Source of the DNA: Fodinibacter sp963763015
GTDB lineage: Bacteria > Actinomycetota > Actinomycetes > Actinomycetales > Dermatophilaceae
Assembly (NCBI GenBank): GCA_963763015.1
Contig: CAVXML010000009.1
Coordinates: 372,001 to 436,000, forward strand
Direction of reading: 5' to 3'
DNA length: 64,000 nt
Shown one piece after another: positions 1 through 7,872 of the stretch (positions are counted from its first letter, which is position 1; each line of letters opens with the position of its first letter). Both the position numbers and the translations under genes were made by a program. The notes below the pieces were generated by a model. The model was not told the DNA's origin, ran no database searches, and saw only the letters and a program-made list of their open reading frames with translations.

Positions 1-737
1 TCCACCATGAGCCGCGGCTCGTGGTCCGGTGGGACGTCGAAGGAACCGGGGCGACCCGCCACCCTCACGTCACCGACGATGCGCGAGAGGCGGAACACCC
101 GGGGCGCGCCGCGGTCCACGTCGAACGCGGTGAGGTACCAGTGGCCGTGCCACGAGATCAGCGACCACGGCTGCACGTGCCGCTCGGCCGTCTCGCTCGC
201 CTCTGGACGCCGGTAGTCGAAGCGCAGTGGCACGCGCCGTACCACGGCATCCTTGACGGCGTCGAACGCCGGCTCGGTCGTGCGCAGCCGCGGCTCGATG
301 CCGATGAGTGCGTCGACGTCCCGCTCCACCCCCGCCGCCCGCAGCTTGCGCAGCGCCTGGGCGGCGGGTCCGGCGAGGCTGGCCTGCGCCCAGGTCCGGC
401 TGGCGAGGCCGAGCACGGCGAGCTCGTCGGGCTCGAAGGCGATGTCGGGCAGGGCGTACTCGCGCTGGTGGATGCGGTAGCCCGGCTCGTCCTCGTGGAG
501 CGGGTCGATGTCCTCGGTGACCAGCGGGATGCCGAGCTCACGCAGCTCGTCCTTGTCGCGCTCGAACATCCTCTCGAAGGCCTCGGTCGACGCTGACTGG
601 CCGTACTGCGGGACGAGCTGGCGGATCTGCGCCTTGGCCAGGGGCCTGCGGGTGTAGAGGAGGACGAGCACCAGGTTGAGCAGCCGCTCGGTCTTGACCT
701 GCGCCGCCGTCGGGGCGGCCCTCCCCTCGCTGCTCAC
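1..737 (-). CDS. pafB: PafB-like WYL-domain transcriptional regulator (partial, C-terminus outside window)
   Basis: Reading the minus strand from a GTG at 737 gives an open frame to the window edge (about 245 residues), so the C-terminus is missing. It begins VSSEGRAAPTAAQVKTERLL and has an N-terminal winged-helix-like segment (about 15-80) and a WYL-domain core in the second half, with PLRFDYRR, WSLISWHGHWYL and the phrase PRVFRLSRI typical of WYL proteins. PafB works with PafC as a DNA-damage-responsive transcriptional activator in actinobacteria and is encoded next to pafA, which fits its place here downstream of the proteasome operon. It is divergent from the DUF3866 gene, with only 35 bases between the starts. 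PafB rather than PafC is chosen because PafB is normally the proximal gene. Confidence 0.85.
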   Translation of the reverse strand, partial: MSSEGRAAPTAAQVKTERLLNLVLVLLYTRRPLAKAQIRQLVPQYGQSASTEAFERMFERDKDELRELGIPLVTEDIDPLHEDEPGYRIHQREYALPDIAFEPDELAVLGLASRTWAQASLAGPAAQALRKLRAAGVERDVDALIGIEPRLRTTEPAFDAVKDAVVRRVPLRFDYRRPEASETAERHVQPWSLISWHGHWYLTAFDVDRGAPRVFRLSRIVGDVRVAGRPGSFDVPPDHEPRLMV

Positions 738-772
738 CCGCCAGACGCTACCCGACGGATACGCTGCGGACC

Positions 773-1873
773 GTGATGCAGTGGCGAGCCGGACCCGTCG
801 TCGAGGAGCTCCGCCGCTGGCCCGGTGCCGTGGAGTACCTCGTGGCGCTCGAGGGCGTGGTGGGGGCTCCCGTCCACGCGCTCGCCTACACCGCGATGGT
901 GGGTGAGCCGCGGGTCGGGGAGCGGGTCCTCCTCAACGCCTCGGCGCTCCTGAGAGGCCTCGGGACCGGCGGCCTGGCCTTCGTGGTGGCCCGCCCGGAC
1001 GCACTTCCGGCAGACCCTCCGGGTGGGCCCGGACACATCGTCAAGGCGCGCTACACGCCGATGCAGCAGATGCTCCTCGCGGTCGACGAGCAGGACAGCC
1101 CGCACCACGGCCTGCTCAGCAACGCCGTGGACCTCGGTGGGATGCCGGTCGTCGTCGCCGACCTGCACTCCGCGCTCCCGGCGGTCGTCGCCGGCGTCCG
1201 GCTGGTCCGTCCCGAGGCACGGGTCGCCTACGTGATGACCGACGGCGGTGCGCTGCCGTCAGCCTTCTCCCGCGCCGTCGCCGGGCTGTCCTCCGCGGGC
1301 TGGCTGTCGGCGACCATCACGGTAGGGCAGTCCTTCGGCGGGGACCACGAGGCGGTGACGACGCACACCGGGCTGCTGGCCGCCCGGCACGTCGTCGGCG
1401 CCGACGTCGCGGTGGTGGTGCAGGGCCCGGGCAACGTCGGCACGGGCACCACGTGGGGGTACTCCGGAGTCGCCTGTGCCGAGGCGCTGCACGCCGCCGA
1501 CGTCCTCGGGGGCCGTGGGGTCGCGTCGTTGCGTGTCTCGGGAGCCGACCGCCGAGAGCGGCACCACGGCATCAGCCACCACAGCCGCACGGCGTACGGG
1601 CAGGCCCTGCTGACCCCGGCCGACGTGCCCGTGACGGGTTTCGGCGACGCCGTCCTGGACTCCGTCGTCCGAGCCCAGCTGACCGACCTCGTGGCCCGAG
1701 CCCGCGCCGACCTCAGGCCGGTCGAGATCTCCCCGGAGGGCCTGCTCGACGCGCTCGGCGACTCGCCGGTGACGCTCTCGACCATGGGCCGGGGACTGGA
1801 GGAGGACCCGTCACCGTTCCTCGCGGCGGCGGCCGCCGGACGTCACGCCGCGTTGCTCAGTGGACGTCCATGA
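773..1873 (+). CDS. DUF3866 family protein
   Basis: A 366-residue protein starting at GTG 773 (an ATG follows at 776). It lacks obvious membrane segments. The features I associate with DUF3866 are an N-terminal beta-rich part with the HALAYTAMVGEPRVGERVLL segment, a middle part with YVMTDGGALP, and GQSFGGDHEAV and GPGNVGTGTTWGYSG loops rich in Gly. Actinobacterial DUF3866 genes commonly sit beside pafB. No biochemical role is known to me. Its 3' end overlaps the convergent FKBP gene by 17 bases. A weak -10-like GATACG lies just upstream of the start, so the mRNA may be leaderless. Confidence 0.75.
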   Translation: MMQWRAGPVVEELRRWPGAVEYLVALEGVVGAPVHALAYTAMVGEPRVGERVLLNASALLRGLGTGGLAFVVARPDALPADPPGGPGHIVKARYTPMQQMLLAVDEQDSPHHGLLSNAVDLGGMPVVVADLHSALPAVVAGVRLVRPEARVAYVMTDGGALPSAFSRAVAGLSSAGWLSATITVGQSFGGDHEAVTTHTGLLAARHVVGADVAVVVQGPGNVGTGTTWGYSGVACAEALHAADVLGGRGVASLRVSGADRRERHHGISHHSRTAYGQALLTPADVPVTGFGDAVLDSVVRAQLTDLVARARADLRPVEISPEGLLDALGDSPVTLSTMGRGLEEDPSPFLAAAAAGRHAALLSGRP

Positions 1874-2237
1874 GGTCGACGACGAAGACGAGCGTCTCTC
1901 CTGGAGCGATCGCTCCGCCGGCACCGCGGTCGCCGTAGGCGAGGTGCGGCGGGATCGTGAGGCGACGGCGCCCGCCGACGCGCATGCCGGCGATACCGGC
2001 ATCCCAGCCGGCGATGACCATGCCGACACCGAGGCGGAAGTCGAGCGGCGCCCCGCGGTTCCACGACGCGTCGAACTCCTCACCGGTGGAGTGCGCCACG
2101 CCGACGTAGTGCGCGGAGACCGTGCTGCCGGCGGTCGCCTCGGCGCCGTCACCGACGGTGATGTCCTCGACCAGGAGGTCCGTGGGCGGCTGGTCGCCCG
2201 GGAAGTCGATCTCGGGGCGGGTGGGCTCGGGGCTCAT
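1857..2237 (-). CDS. FKBP-type peptidyl-prolyl cis-trans isomerase
   Basis: A 126-residue single-domain FKBP with no signal peptide, so presumably cytoplasmic. The diagnostic core is visible: VSAHYVG (about 40-46), FDASWNRG, the VIAGWDAGI motif (about 73-81) that contributes the Trp of the active pocket, RRLTIPPHLAYGDRG, and a C-terminal LVFVVDLMDV strand. It accelerates prolyl isomerisation in protein folding. It follows the two-domain FKBP lipoprotein gene by 13 bases on the same strand, so the two are probably cotranscribed. FKBP genes next to pafA and pafB are common in actinobacteria, but no direct link to Pup biology can be read from the sequence. Confidence 0.92.
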   Translation of the reverse strand: MSPEPTRPEIDFPGDQPPTDLLVEDITVGDGAEATAGSTVSAHYVGVAHSTGEEFDASWNRGAPLDFRLGVGMVIAGWDAGIAGMRVGGRRRLTIPPHLAYGDRGAGGAIAPGETLVFVVDLMDVH

Positions 2238-2250
2238 GACGGGGCCTCTC

Positions 2251-3201
2251 TCAGTACGCGGCGAGGATGTCGACGACGAAGACCAGGGTGTCCGTCCCGG
2301 AGATCTTCGGCGGGCTGCCGGCGGCTCCGTAGCCGTCGGCCGGGGGAACCACGAGGAGGACGCGGCTGCCGACCGTCTGGCCCTCGAGCCCGGCGTCCCA
2401 GCCCTTGATGACCTGGCCCTGCCCCAGGGGGAACTCGAAGTACGGCTTCTCGGGCCGGGTGGCGCTGGAGTCGAACACGCTTCCGTCCTTGTACAGCGCC
2501 CCGGTGTAGGCGACCCGGACCGTCTGGCCCTTGGCGACCTTGGCCCCGGCCCCTTGGATGAGGGGCTGGACGACCGTCTTCGCCGGGGGCTTGGCGCCCT
2601 TGGGCACCGTGATGGTGGCCGGCTTGCCCTCGTTCATCGTCACCGTGGGCAGGCCCTTCTGCGGTGCGACGGCCTTCCCCTCGGCCGCGTCGAGGATCTT
2701 GGAGGCGGACACCAGGTCGACCACGAAGACCACGGGGTCGTCGGCGGCGACACCGATCTGGGCGTTGCCCTGCTCGCCGAAGGCGTCCTTCGGCGGCGCC
2801 GTGATGAGCACACGCGAGCCGACCTTCTTGCCGGGCAGCTGGCTGCGGAACGAGGCGAAGAGCTCGGGCGCGGCGAGGTCGAGGCTGACGGCCCCGGACT
2901 CCCACGTGCTGTGGGCCACCTTGCCGTCCGAGCCGTTGACGATGACGGCCTGGATCGACACGAGGTCGTCCTTGGCGACCGGGGCACCGGTGCCCTCCGT
3001 CACGACCTCGGACTCGGTGGCGCTCACCTCCAGCGGGGCGTCCACGGTGACCGTCGGCCCCTTCTTGGGGTCCGATCCCTCCACCGTGACGGCGCTCAGG
3101 GCGGCCGACCGGGAGGACGCCTCCTCCTCACCGCACCCGCTCAGCAGGAGGGCGGACACGAGCACGGACGCGGACAGGACGGCGGGCAGGCGACGGAACA
3201 C
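2251..3201 (-). CDS. Lipoprotein with two FKBP domains
   Basis: A 316-residue protein with a lipoprotein signal peptide: Arg-Arg at residues 3-4, a hydrophobic stretch and the lipobox LLLSGC with Cys at about 23, followed by an acidic GEEE. Two FKBP-like modules follow. The first, degenerate one runs from about 65 to 165 (VSIQAVIVNGSDG, VLITAPPKDAFGEQG). The second, canonical one runs from about 200 to 316 (VRVAYTGALYKDGSVFDSS, QVIKGWDAGLEGQTVGSRVL, LVFVVDILAAY). The first module lacks the GWDAG pocket motif, so it may be structural or chaperone-like only. It should be anchored on the outer face of the membrane. It lies 13 bases upstream of the soluble FKBP gene and about 130 bases downstream of pafA. 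Confidence 0.9.
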   Translation of the reverse strand: MFRRLPAVLSASVLVSALLLSGCGEEEASSRSAALSAVTVEGSDPKKGPTVTVDAPLEVSATESEVVTEGTGAPVAKDDLVSIQAVIVNGSDGKVAHSTWESGAVSLDLAAPELFASFRSQLPGKKVGSRVLITAPPKDAFGEQGNAQIGVAADDPVVFVVDLVSASKILDAAEGKAVAPQKGLPTVTMNEGKPATITVPKGAKPPAKTVVQPLIQGAGAKVAKGQTVRVAYTGALYKDGSVFDSSATRPEKPYFEFPLGQGQVIKGWDAGLEGQTVGSRVLLVVPPADGYGAAGSPPKISGTDTLVFVVDILAAY

Positions 3202-3330
3202 GAGGAGGGAACCTTCGGTCGGGGGTGCTGCGCGGCAGCGCGGACCAGATCAGCCATCCACGATAACCGGGGGGCGTGGGAAGTCCCGCATCGCGGGCTG
3301 TGAGAACGCTGCACGCCATCCCGTGGGGCG

Positions 3331-4710
3331 TCAGGCGGACATGCCCTCGATGAGCCGGTCCACCCGCGGGTCGGTGGCGAGGAACGGGTCCTTGCACAAC
3401 ACGGTGCGCTGCGCCTGGTCGTTGAGCTTCAGGTGCACCCAGTCGACGGTGAAGTCGCGGCGGTGCTCCTGCGCGGCGCGGATGAAGTCGCCGCGCAGCT
3501 TGGCACGCGTCGTCTCCGGAGGGCGCACCTTGGCCTCGAACACCTCCGGGTCGGACACGACCCGAGCGACCCGGCCTCGCCGCTGCAGCAGGTAGAAGAG
3601 CCCGCGTTCCCGGTCGATGTCGTGGTAGGCGAGGTCGATCTGCGCCAGCCTGGGGTGGTCCAGGTCGAGGCCGTGGCGTGCGGCGTACTCGTCGAGCAGG
3701 CGGTACTTGATGACCCAGTCGATCTCGGATGCCACGAGGGCGAGGTCGGCGGTCTCCACCGCGGTCAACGTGCGATCCCAGAGGTCGAGGACCCGGGCGT
3801 GCAGCGGGTCGGCGGTGCCCTCGCGGGTCACGAACTCCGCGGCCTTGGCGTGGTACTCGCGTTGGAGGTCCAGGGCGCTGAGCTGCCGACCGTTCGCGAG
3901 CCGCACGGTGCGCCGGCCGGTCGGGTCGTGCGAGATCTCCCGGATGGCCCGGATGGGGTTCTCCAGGGTGAGGTCGCGCATCACGACGCCCGCCTCGATC
4001 ATGCGGAGCACGAGGTCGCAGGACCCCACCTTCAGCATCGTCGTGGGCTCGCTCATGTTCGAGTCCCCGACGATGACGTGGAGGCGGCGGTAGTGCTCGG
4101 CATCCGCGTGCGGCTCGTCGCGCGTGTTGATGATCGGTCGGCTGCGGGTGGTGGCCGAGGAGACGCCCTCCCAGATGTGGTCGGCGCGCTGGCTCACGGC
4201 GTACGTGGCGCCCTTGGACGTCGCCACCAGCTTTCCCGCCCCGCAGGTGATCTGCCGGCTGATGAGGAAGGGGAGCAGTGTGTCGGACAGGGTCTGGAAC
4301 TCGCCCCCGCGGGTGACGAGGTAGTTCTCGTGGCAGCCGTAGGAGTTGCCCGCGGAGTCGGTGTTGTTCTTGAAGACGTAGATGTCGCCCGCGACGCCGT
4401 CCTCACGCAGCCGCTGCTGGGCGTCGACGACGAGGCCCTCGATGATCCGCTCCCCCGCCCGGTCGTGGGCGACCACCTGCCGCAGCGAGTCGCACTCCGC
4501 GGTGGCGTACTCCGGGTGCGACCCGACGTCGAGGTAGAGCCGGGAGCCGTTGGTCAGGAAGACGTTGCTGGACCGGCCCCATGCGACGACCTTGCGGAAG
4601 AGGTACCGGGCGACCTCGTCCGGCGTCAGGGTGCGCTGGCCCCCGGTCGAGCACGTGATGCCGTACTCGTTCTCGATGCCGAAGATCCGACGCCCTCCGG
4701 GCGTGTTCAC
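3331..4710 (-). CDS. pafA: Pup-protein ligase PafA
   Basis: A 459-residue ligase that uses ATP to join the C-terminal glutamate of Pup to lysines of target proteins, marking them for the proteasome. The carboxylate-amine ligase core is clear: FGIENEYGI near the N-terminus (the Mg-ATP glutamates), YLDVGSHPEYATAE with the catalytic-loop Asp, YVFKNNTDSAGNSYGCHENYL, INTRDEPHADAEHYRRLHVI and VGDSNMSEPTT, followed by a C-terminal Pup-binding part ending DRLIEGMSA. The length is normal for PafA. The GTG start at 4710 overlaps the prcA stop as GTGA, so translation is probably coupled to prcA. Its paralogue Dop is encoded at 9467-10993. Confidence 0.97.
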   Translation of the reverse strand: MNTPGGRRIFGIENEYGITCSTGGQRTLTPDEVARYLFRKVVAWGRSSNVFLTNGSRLYLDVGSHPEYATAECDSLRQVVAHDRAGERIIEGLVVDAQQRLREDGVAGDIYVFKNNTDSAGNSYGCHENYLVTRGGEFQTLSDTLLPFLISRQITCGAGKLVATSKGATYAVSQRADHIWEGVSSATTRSRPIINTRDEPHADAEHYRRLHVIVGDSNMSEPTTMLKVGSCDLVLRMIEAGVVMRDLTLENPIRAIREISHDPTGRRTVRLANGRQLSALDLQREYHAKAAEFVTREGTADPLHARVLDLWDRTLTAVETADLALVASEIDWVIKYRLLDEYAARHGLDLDHPRLAQIDLAYHDIDRERGLFYLLQRRGRVARVVSDPEVFEAKVRPPETTRAKLRGDFIRAAQEHRRDFTVDWVHLKLNDQAQRTVLCKDPFLATDPRVDRLIEGMSA

Positions 4711-5516
4711 GCCGGTGGTCCCTCCTGTGTCGGGCGCTGGGTCTGCGGGTTGGTCGCCGCGTCACGAACCGAGCCGTCGCCCTCGTCGAGGTCCGGGGCG
4801 TCGCTCGTGGGGTCGTCGGCGCTGAGGAGCCGCTCCAGCAGGTGCCCGGTGATCCGCCGGAAGGTCCGGCGCGGCCGGTGCCGGTCGAGCACCGCCACCT
4901 CGAGCGCCTCCGGTGGGAGGTCGCGCCGCGGGCCGCCGGCAGGGTCGGCGCCCAGGAGGTCGACGGCGAGCGACAGCGCCTCGGACAGGTGCATGCCCTC
5001 GCGCCAGCGCTCCTTCAGTCCGGCCTCGATCTGCTCCGCTCCCCCGCCCATCGCGACGAACCCGTGCTCGTCGGCGACCGAGCCGTCGTAGGTGAGGCGG
5101 TACACCTGGTCCGCGGCGGGTGTCGGCCCGACCTCCGCGACCACGATCTCCACCTCGTACGGCTTGGACTCCTGGGTGAACACGGTTCCGAGGGTCTGCG
5201 CGTACGCGTTCGCGAGGCCTCGCGCCGTGACGTCGGACCGGTCGTAGGAGTAGCCGCGCAGGTCGGCGTAGCGCACCCCGGCGACGCGGAGGTTCTCGAA
5301 CTCGTTGTACTTGCCGACCGCGGCGAAGGCGATCCGGTCGTAGATCTCGGACACCTTGTGCAGCGCCCGGCTCGGGTTCTCCGCGACGAAGGCGATGCCG
5401 TTGTCGTAGGCCAGCACCACGACCGAGCGTCCTCGGGCGATCCCCTTGCGTGCGAAGTCCGCCCGGTCCTTCATGAGCTGCTCGGGCGAGACGTAGAACG
5501 GCATCCCGGCGGTCAT
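4707..5516 (-). CDS. prcA: 20S proteasome alpha subunit
   Basis: A 269-residue alpha-ring subunit of the 20S proteasome, which gates substrate entry and receives substrates from the Mpa/ARC ring. The start MTAGMPFYVSPEQLMKDRAD is typical of actinobacterial PrcA: the YVSPEQ gate segment comes first and there is no cleaved propeptide. The body has KGIARGRSVVVLAYDNG, FVAENPSRALHKVSEIYDRI and GKYNEFENLR. The C-terminal tail (after about 235) is acidic and low in complexity, as in relatives. The ATG at 5516 overlaps the prcB stop by four bases (ATGA), and the stop overlaps pafA. A longer upstream reading frame exists but lies inside prcB, so I reject it. Confidence 0.97.
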   Translation of the reverse strand: MTAGMPFYVSPEQLMKDRADFARKGIARGRSVVVLAYDNGIAFVAENPSRALHKVSEIYDRIAFAAVGKYNEFENLRVAGVRYADLRGYSYDRSDVTARGLANAYAQTLGTVFTQESKPYEVEIVVAEVGPTPAADQVYRLTYDGSVADEHGFVAMGGGAEQIEAGLKERWREGMHLSEALSLAVDLLGADPAGGPRRDLPPEALEVAVLDRHRPRRTFRRITGHLLERLLSADDPTSDAPDLDEGDGSVRDAATNPQTQRPTQEGPPA

Positions 5517-6340
5517 CGGGCACCCCCCGGGTTGTCGACTCGGGAGGCGATGATCGCGTCGACGACGGGCGCGATCTCCTCGTCGGGCACGAACCGGGCC
5601 CCGCCCTCGTCGACCAGCCCCACTGTGGGCCAGATCCGCCGCCCGACGTCCGGTCCACCGGTGGCCGAGTCGTCGTCGGCCGCGTCGTACAGCGCCTCGA
5701 CGGCGGTGCGCAGCGCGTCCTCGGCGGAGCCGGATCGGCGGTACAGCTTCTTCAGGGCCCCCCGGGCGAACAGCGACCCCGAGCCGACGCTGTGGTGGTC
5801 GTGCTCCTCGTAGCACCCGCCCGTGACGTCGTAGGAGAAGATGCGGCCCTGCGCGGTGTCGACGTCGTAGCCGGCGAAGAGCGGCACCACCGAGAGCCCT
5901 TGCATGGCCATGCCGAGGTTCCCCCGGATCATGGAGGCGAGCCGGTTGGCCTTGCCCTCGAGCGACATCAGGGTGCCCTCGATCTTCTCGTAGTGCTCGA
6001 GCTCGACCTGGAACAGCCGCACGAGCTCGACCGCGAGCCCGGCCGTGCCGGCGATGCCCACGAGGCTGTACTCGTCGGTGGCGAAGACCTTCTCCATGTC
6101 CCGGTTGGCGATCAGGTTCCCCATGGTGGCCCTGCGGTCCCCCGCCATGACGACACCGCGCTCGTACGACAGGGTGACGATCGTCGTGCCGTGAGGGGCG
6201 TCGATCGCACCCCCCGCCGGGAGGGCACGCCTGGACGGCAGGAGGGCGGGTGCCTGCGCGGACAGGAACTCGGTGAACGAGGAGGAGCCCGGGACGAGGT
6301 ACGGCCCGGGCAGCCCTCCGCTGTGTGGTCCGGCGGTCAC
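5513..6340 (-). CDS. prcB: 20S proteasome beta subunit (N-terminal Thr protease)
   Basis: A 275-residue catalytic subunit. An approximately 51-residue propeptide ends in APHG and is followed by TTIVTLSYERG, so autocleavage would expose Thr52 as the nucleophile. The supporting residues are visible in the mature part: Asp and Lys in VVMAGDRRATMGN and MEKVF, and Ser in the GSGSLFARGALKKL segment. It forms the inner beta rings and degrades pupylated proteins. The GTG start at 6340 overlaps the pup stop by four bases, and its own stop overlaps prcA. Propeptide and mature lengths match actinobacterial PrcB. Confidence 0.97.
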   Translation of the reverse strand: MTAGPHSGGLPGPYLVPGSSSFTEFLSAQAPALLPSRRALPAGGAIDAPHGTTIVTLSYERGVVMAGDRRATMGNLIANRDMEKVFATDEYSLVGIAGTAGLAVELVRLFQVELEHYEKIEGTLMSLEGKANRLASMIRGNLGMAMQGLSVVPLFAGYDVDTAQGRIFSYDVTGGCYEEHDHHSVGSGSLFARGALKKLYRRSGSAEDALRTAVEALYDAADDDSATGGPDVGRRIWPTVGLVDEGGARFVPDEEIAPVVDAIIASRVDNPGGAR

Positions 6341-6528
6341 TGGCCACCCTTCTGGACGAACCCGCGGACGAACTCCTCGGCGTTGGACTCGAGCACCCCG
6401 TCGATCTCGTCGAGGATGTCGTCGATCTCGCTCGTCTGGACCGTGCCCGCTGCAGCCGCCGACTCGGGGGCGTCGTCGGGACCGCCGTCGTCCCGACGCT
6501 GCGGCTTGACCTGCTCCTGACCGGCCAT
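6337..6528 (-). CDS. pup: Prokaryotic ubiquitin-like protein Pup
   Basis: A 63-residue modifier starting MAGQEQVKPQRRDDG and ending FVRGFVQKGGQ. The C-terminal GGQ means it needs deamidation by Dop before ligation by PafA. The middle is Ala/Asp-rich and presumably disordered. The segment EIDDILDEIDGVLE is the helix that binds the Mpa coiled coil. A good ribosome-binding site (GGAGGGGT) lies just upstream of ATG 6528. It is the first gene of the pup-prcB-prcA-pafA run. Unusually, dop is not next to it: an MFS gene and an HD-domain regulator gene intervene. Confidence 0.97.
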   Translation of the reverse strand: MAGQEQVKPQRRDDGGPDDAPESAAAAGTVQTSEIDDILDEIDGVLESNAEEFVRGFVQKGGQ

Positions 6529-6605
6529 GGTGACCCCTCCTGAAGGTGGACTGCCGCCGAGCCTAGTCCGCGAACCTGTAGCGACGACGGAGGCACCTGG
6601 CCGGA

Positions 6606-7829
6606 TCACCCCCCATGACCTCCGCTCGTCCGCGGTGCGCCGGGTCGGACGGCCGGGCGGCGCGACAGCCGGATCGTCCAGACGCTCCCCGCGAGCGAGA
6701 CCGCGGCCGCCGCCCCGAAGGCCCAGGGGATGCCCAGGCCCTCGGCGAGGTGACCGAGGGCGATCGACCCGCCACCCAGCCCGAGGTCGAGGCACGCGCT
6801 CGCCGTGCCGGATGCCGCGCCCCGCTCGGAAGGCTGGACCGTCGCGAAGATCGCAGCGAAGAAGGCGGGGGTGCTGAACGAGACACCCAGGCCCAGGAGG
6901 GCGGCTCCCAGGACGAACCCCGCCGGAGTCGTCCACACCGCTGCCACCGTCATGCCCGAAGAGATCACGGCCAGTGACGCGGCGCCGAGCAGCAGGGGAG
7001 GCAACCGGTCGGGAACCCGCGCGAACGCGATGCGACAGGCGACGACGACCGACCCGTAGACCGCCAGCGGGATGCTGGTGGGGACCGCTCCCACCGCCGA
7101 CGCGTGAAGGGAGGCGAATGTCAGGAAGCCCCCGATGGCGACGACCGACGCCAGGAACCCAAGGGCCGGCGGAAGCGCCTTCCGGAGGATGAGCGGTGGC
7201 CGGGCTCCCCCGTACGCCTGGGGGGTCCTCGTCTCGCCGATGCCACTGGCGACGAGTGCGGCAAGGAGCAGCAGGGCCGCCGCCCCGTACCAGGCCGCCG
7301 TGAAGCCGAGCGAGCGCACGAGGGCCTCACCCAGGGGTGGCCCGAGCGTGAGTCCGAGGTACAGACCGAGCGAGTTGTAGCTGAGCGCCTCCCCCATGCG
7401 AGCCGGCGGGGCGAGATCCGCGAGCGCGGCGAAGGACGCCACGAAGAACGCCGCCTCGGCGACACCGATGCCCAGGCGGAGTGCCACCACGAGCGGCAGC
7501 GTGTCGGCGAGGCCGGTCAGGAGCATGAGGACCGCCGCCATCAGCGCGCCGCCCACGAGGAGCGGTCGGCGGCCGAGCGCGTCGGTGAGCCGTCCGGCGA
7601 AGGGTCGCAGGACGAGGGCGGTGACGGCGAAGGCGCCGACGGCCAGCCCGGCGCCCGCGGCATCCGAGCCCACCGGGCCCACCACGTAGGCGGGCAGCGT
7701 GTAGATCGCGACGCCGGCCGCCGTGAAGTACGCGAGGTCCGCGGCGGAAAGCCTGACGAATGCGGCGGTGAAGAGGGTCTCGCGCGCGTCGACCAGGGAG
7801 CGGAGCGGGGGTTCGGTGGCTGTGCTCAT
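6606..7829 (-). CDS. MFS transporter
   Basis: A 407-residue permease of the major facilitator superfamily with about 12 hydrophobic segments. The loop 2-3 signature is present as GRLTDALGRRPLLVGG (about 75-90), with a second-half counterpart around FARVPDRLPPLLL. It starts at ATG 7829 (MSTATEPPLRSLVDAR). It looks like the drug/H+ antiporter or arabinose-efflux type of MFS protein, but the substrate cannot be read. It lies 43 bases downstream of the HD-GYP/LuxR gene on the same strand, and about 77 bases separate its stop from pup. This pair interrupts the usual dop-pup adjacency. Confidence 0.9.
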   Translation of the reverse strand: MSTATEPPLRSLVDARETLFTAAFVRLSAADLAYFTAAGVAIYTLPAYVVGPVGSDAAGAGLAVGAFAVTALVLRPFAGRLTDALGRRPLLVGGALMAAVLMLLTGLADTLPLVVALRLGIGVAEAAFFVASFAALADLAPPARMGEALSYNSLGLYLGLTLGPPLGEALVRSLGFTAAWYGAAALLLLAALVASGIGETRTPQAYGGARPPLILRKALPPALGFLASVVAIGGFLTFASLHASAVGAVPTSIPLAVYGSVVVACRIAFARVPDRLPPLLLGAASLAVISSGMTVAAVWTTPAGFVLGAALLGLGVSFSTPAFFAAIFATVQPSERGAASGTASACLDLGLGGGSIALGHLAEGLGIPWAFGAAAAVSLAGSVWTIRLSRRPAVRPGAPRTSGGHGG

Positions 7830-7872
7830 GCGGCCAGCGTGGAGCTCGACGCGATCCACGACATGGGTAGAC

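Noticed and set aside
1811..2152. Long open frames on the opposite strand of known genes throughout the window
   Set aside because: High-GC DNA creates long antisense frames. These lack family motifs and ribosome-binding sites and mirror real genes.
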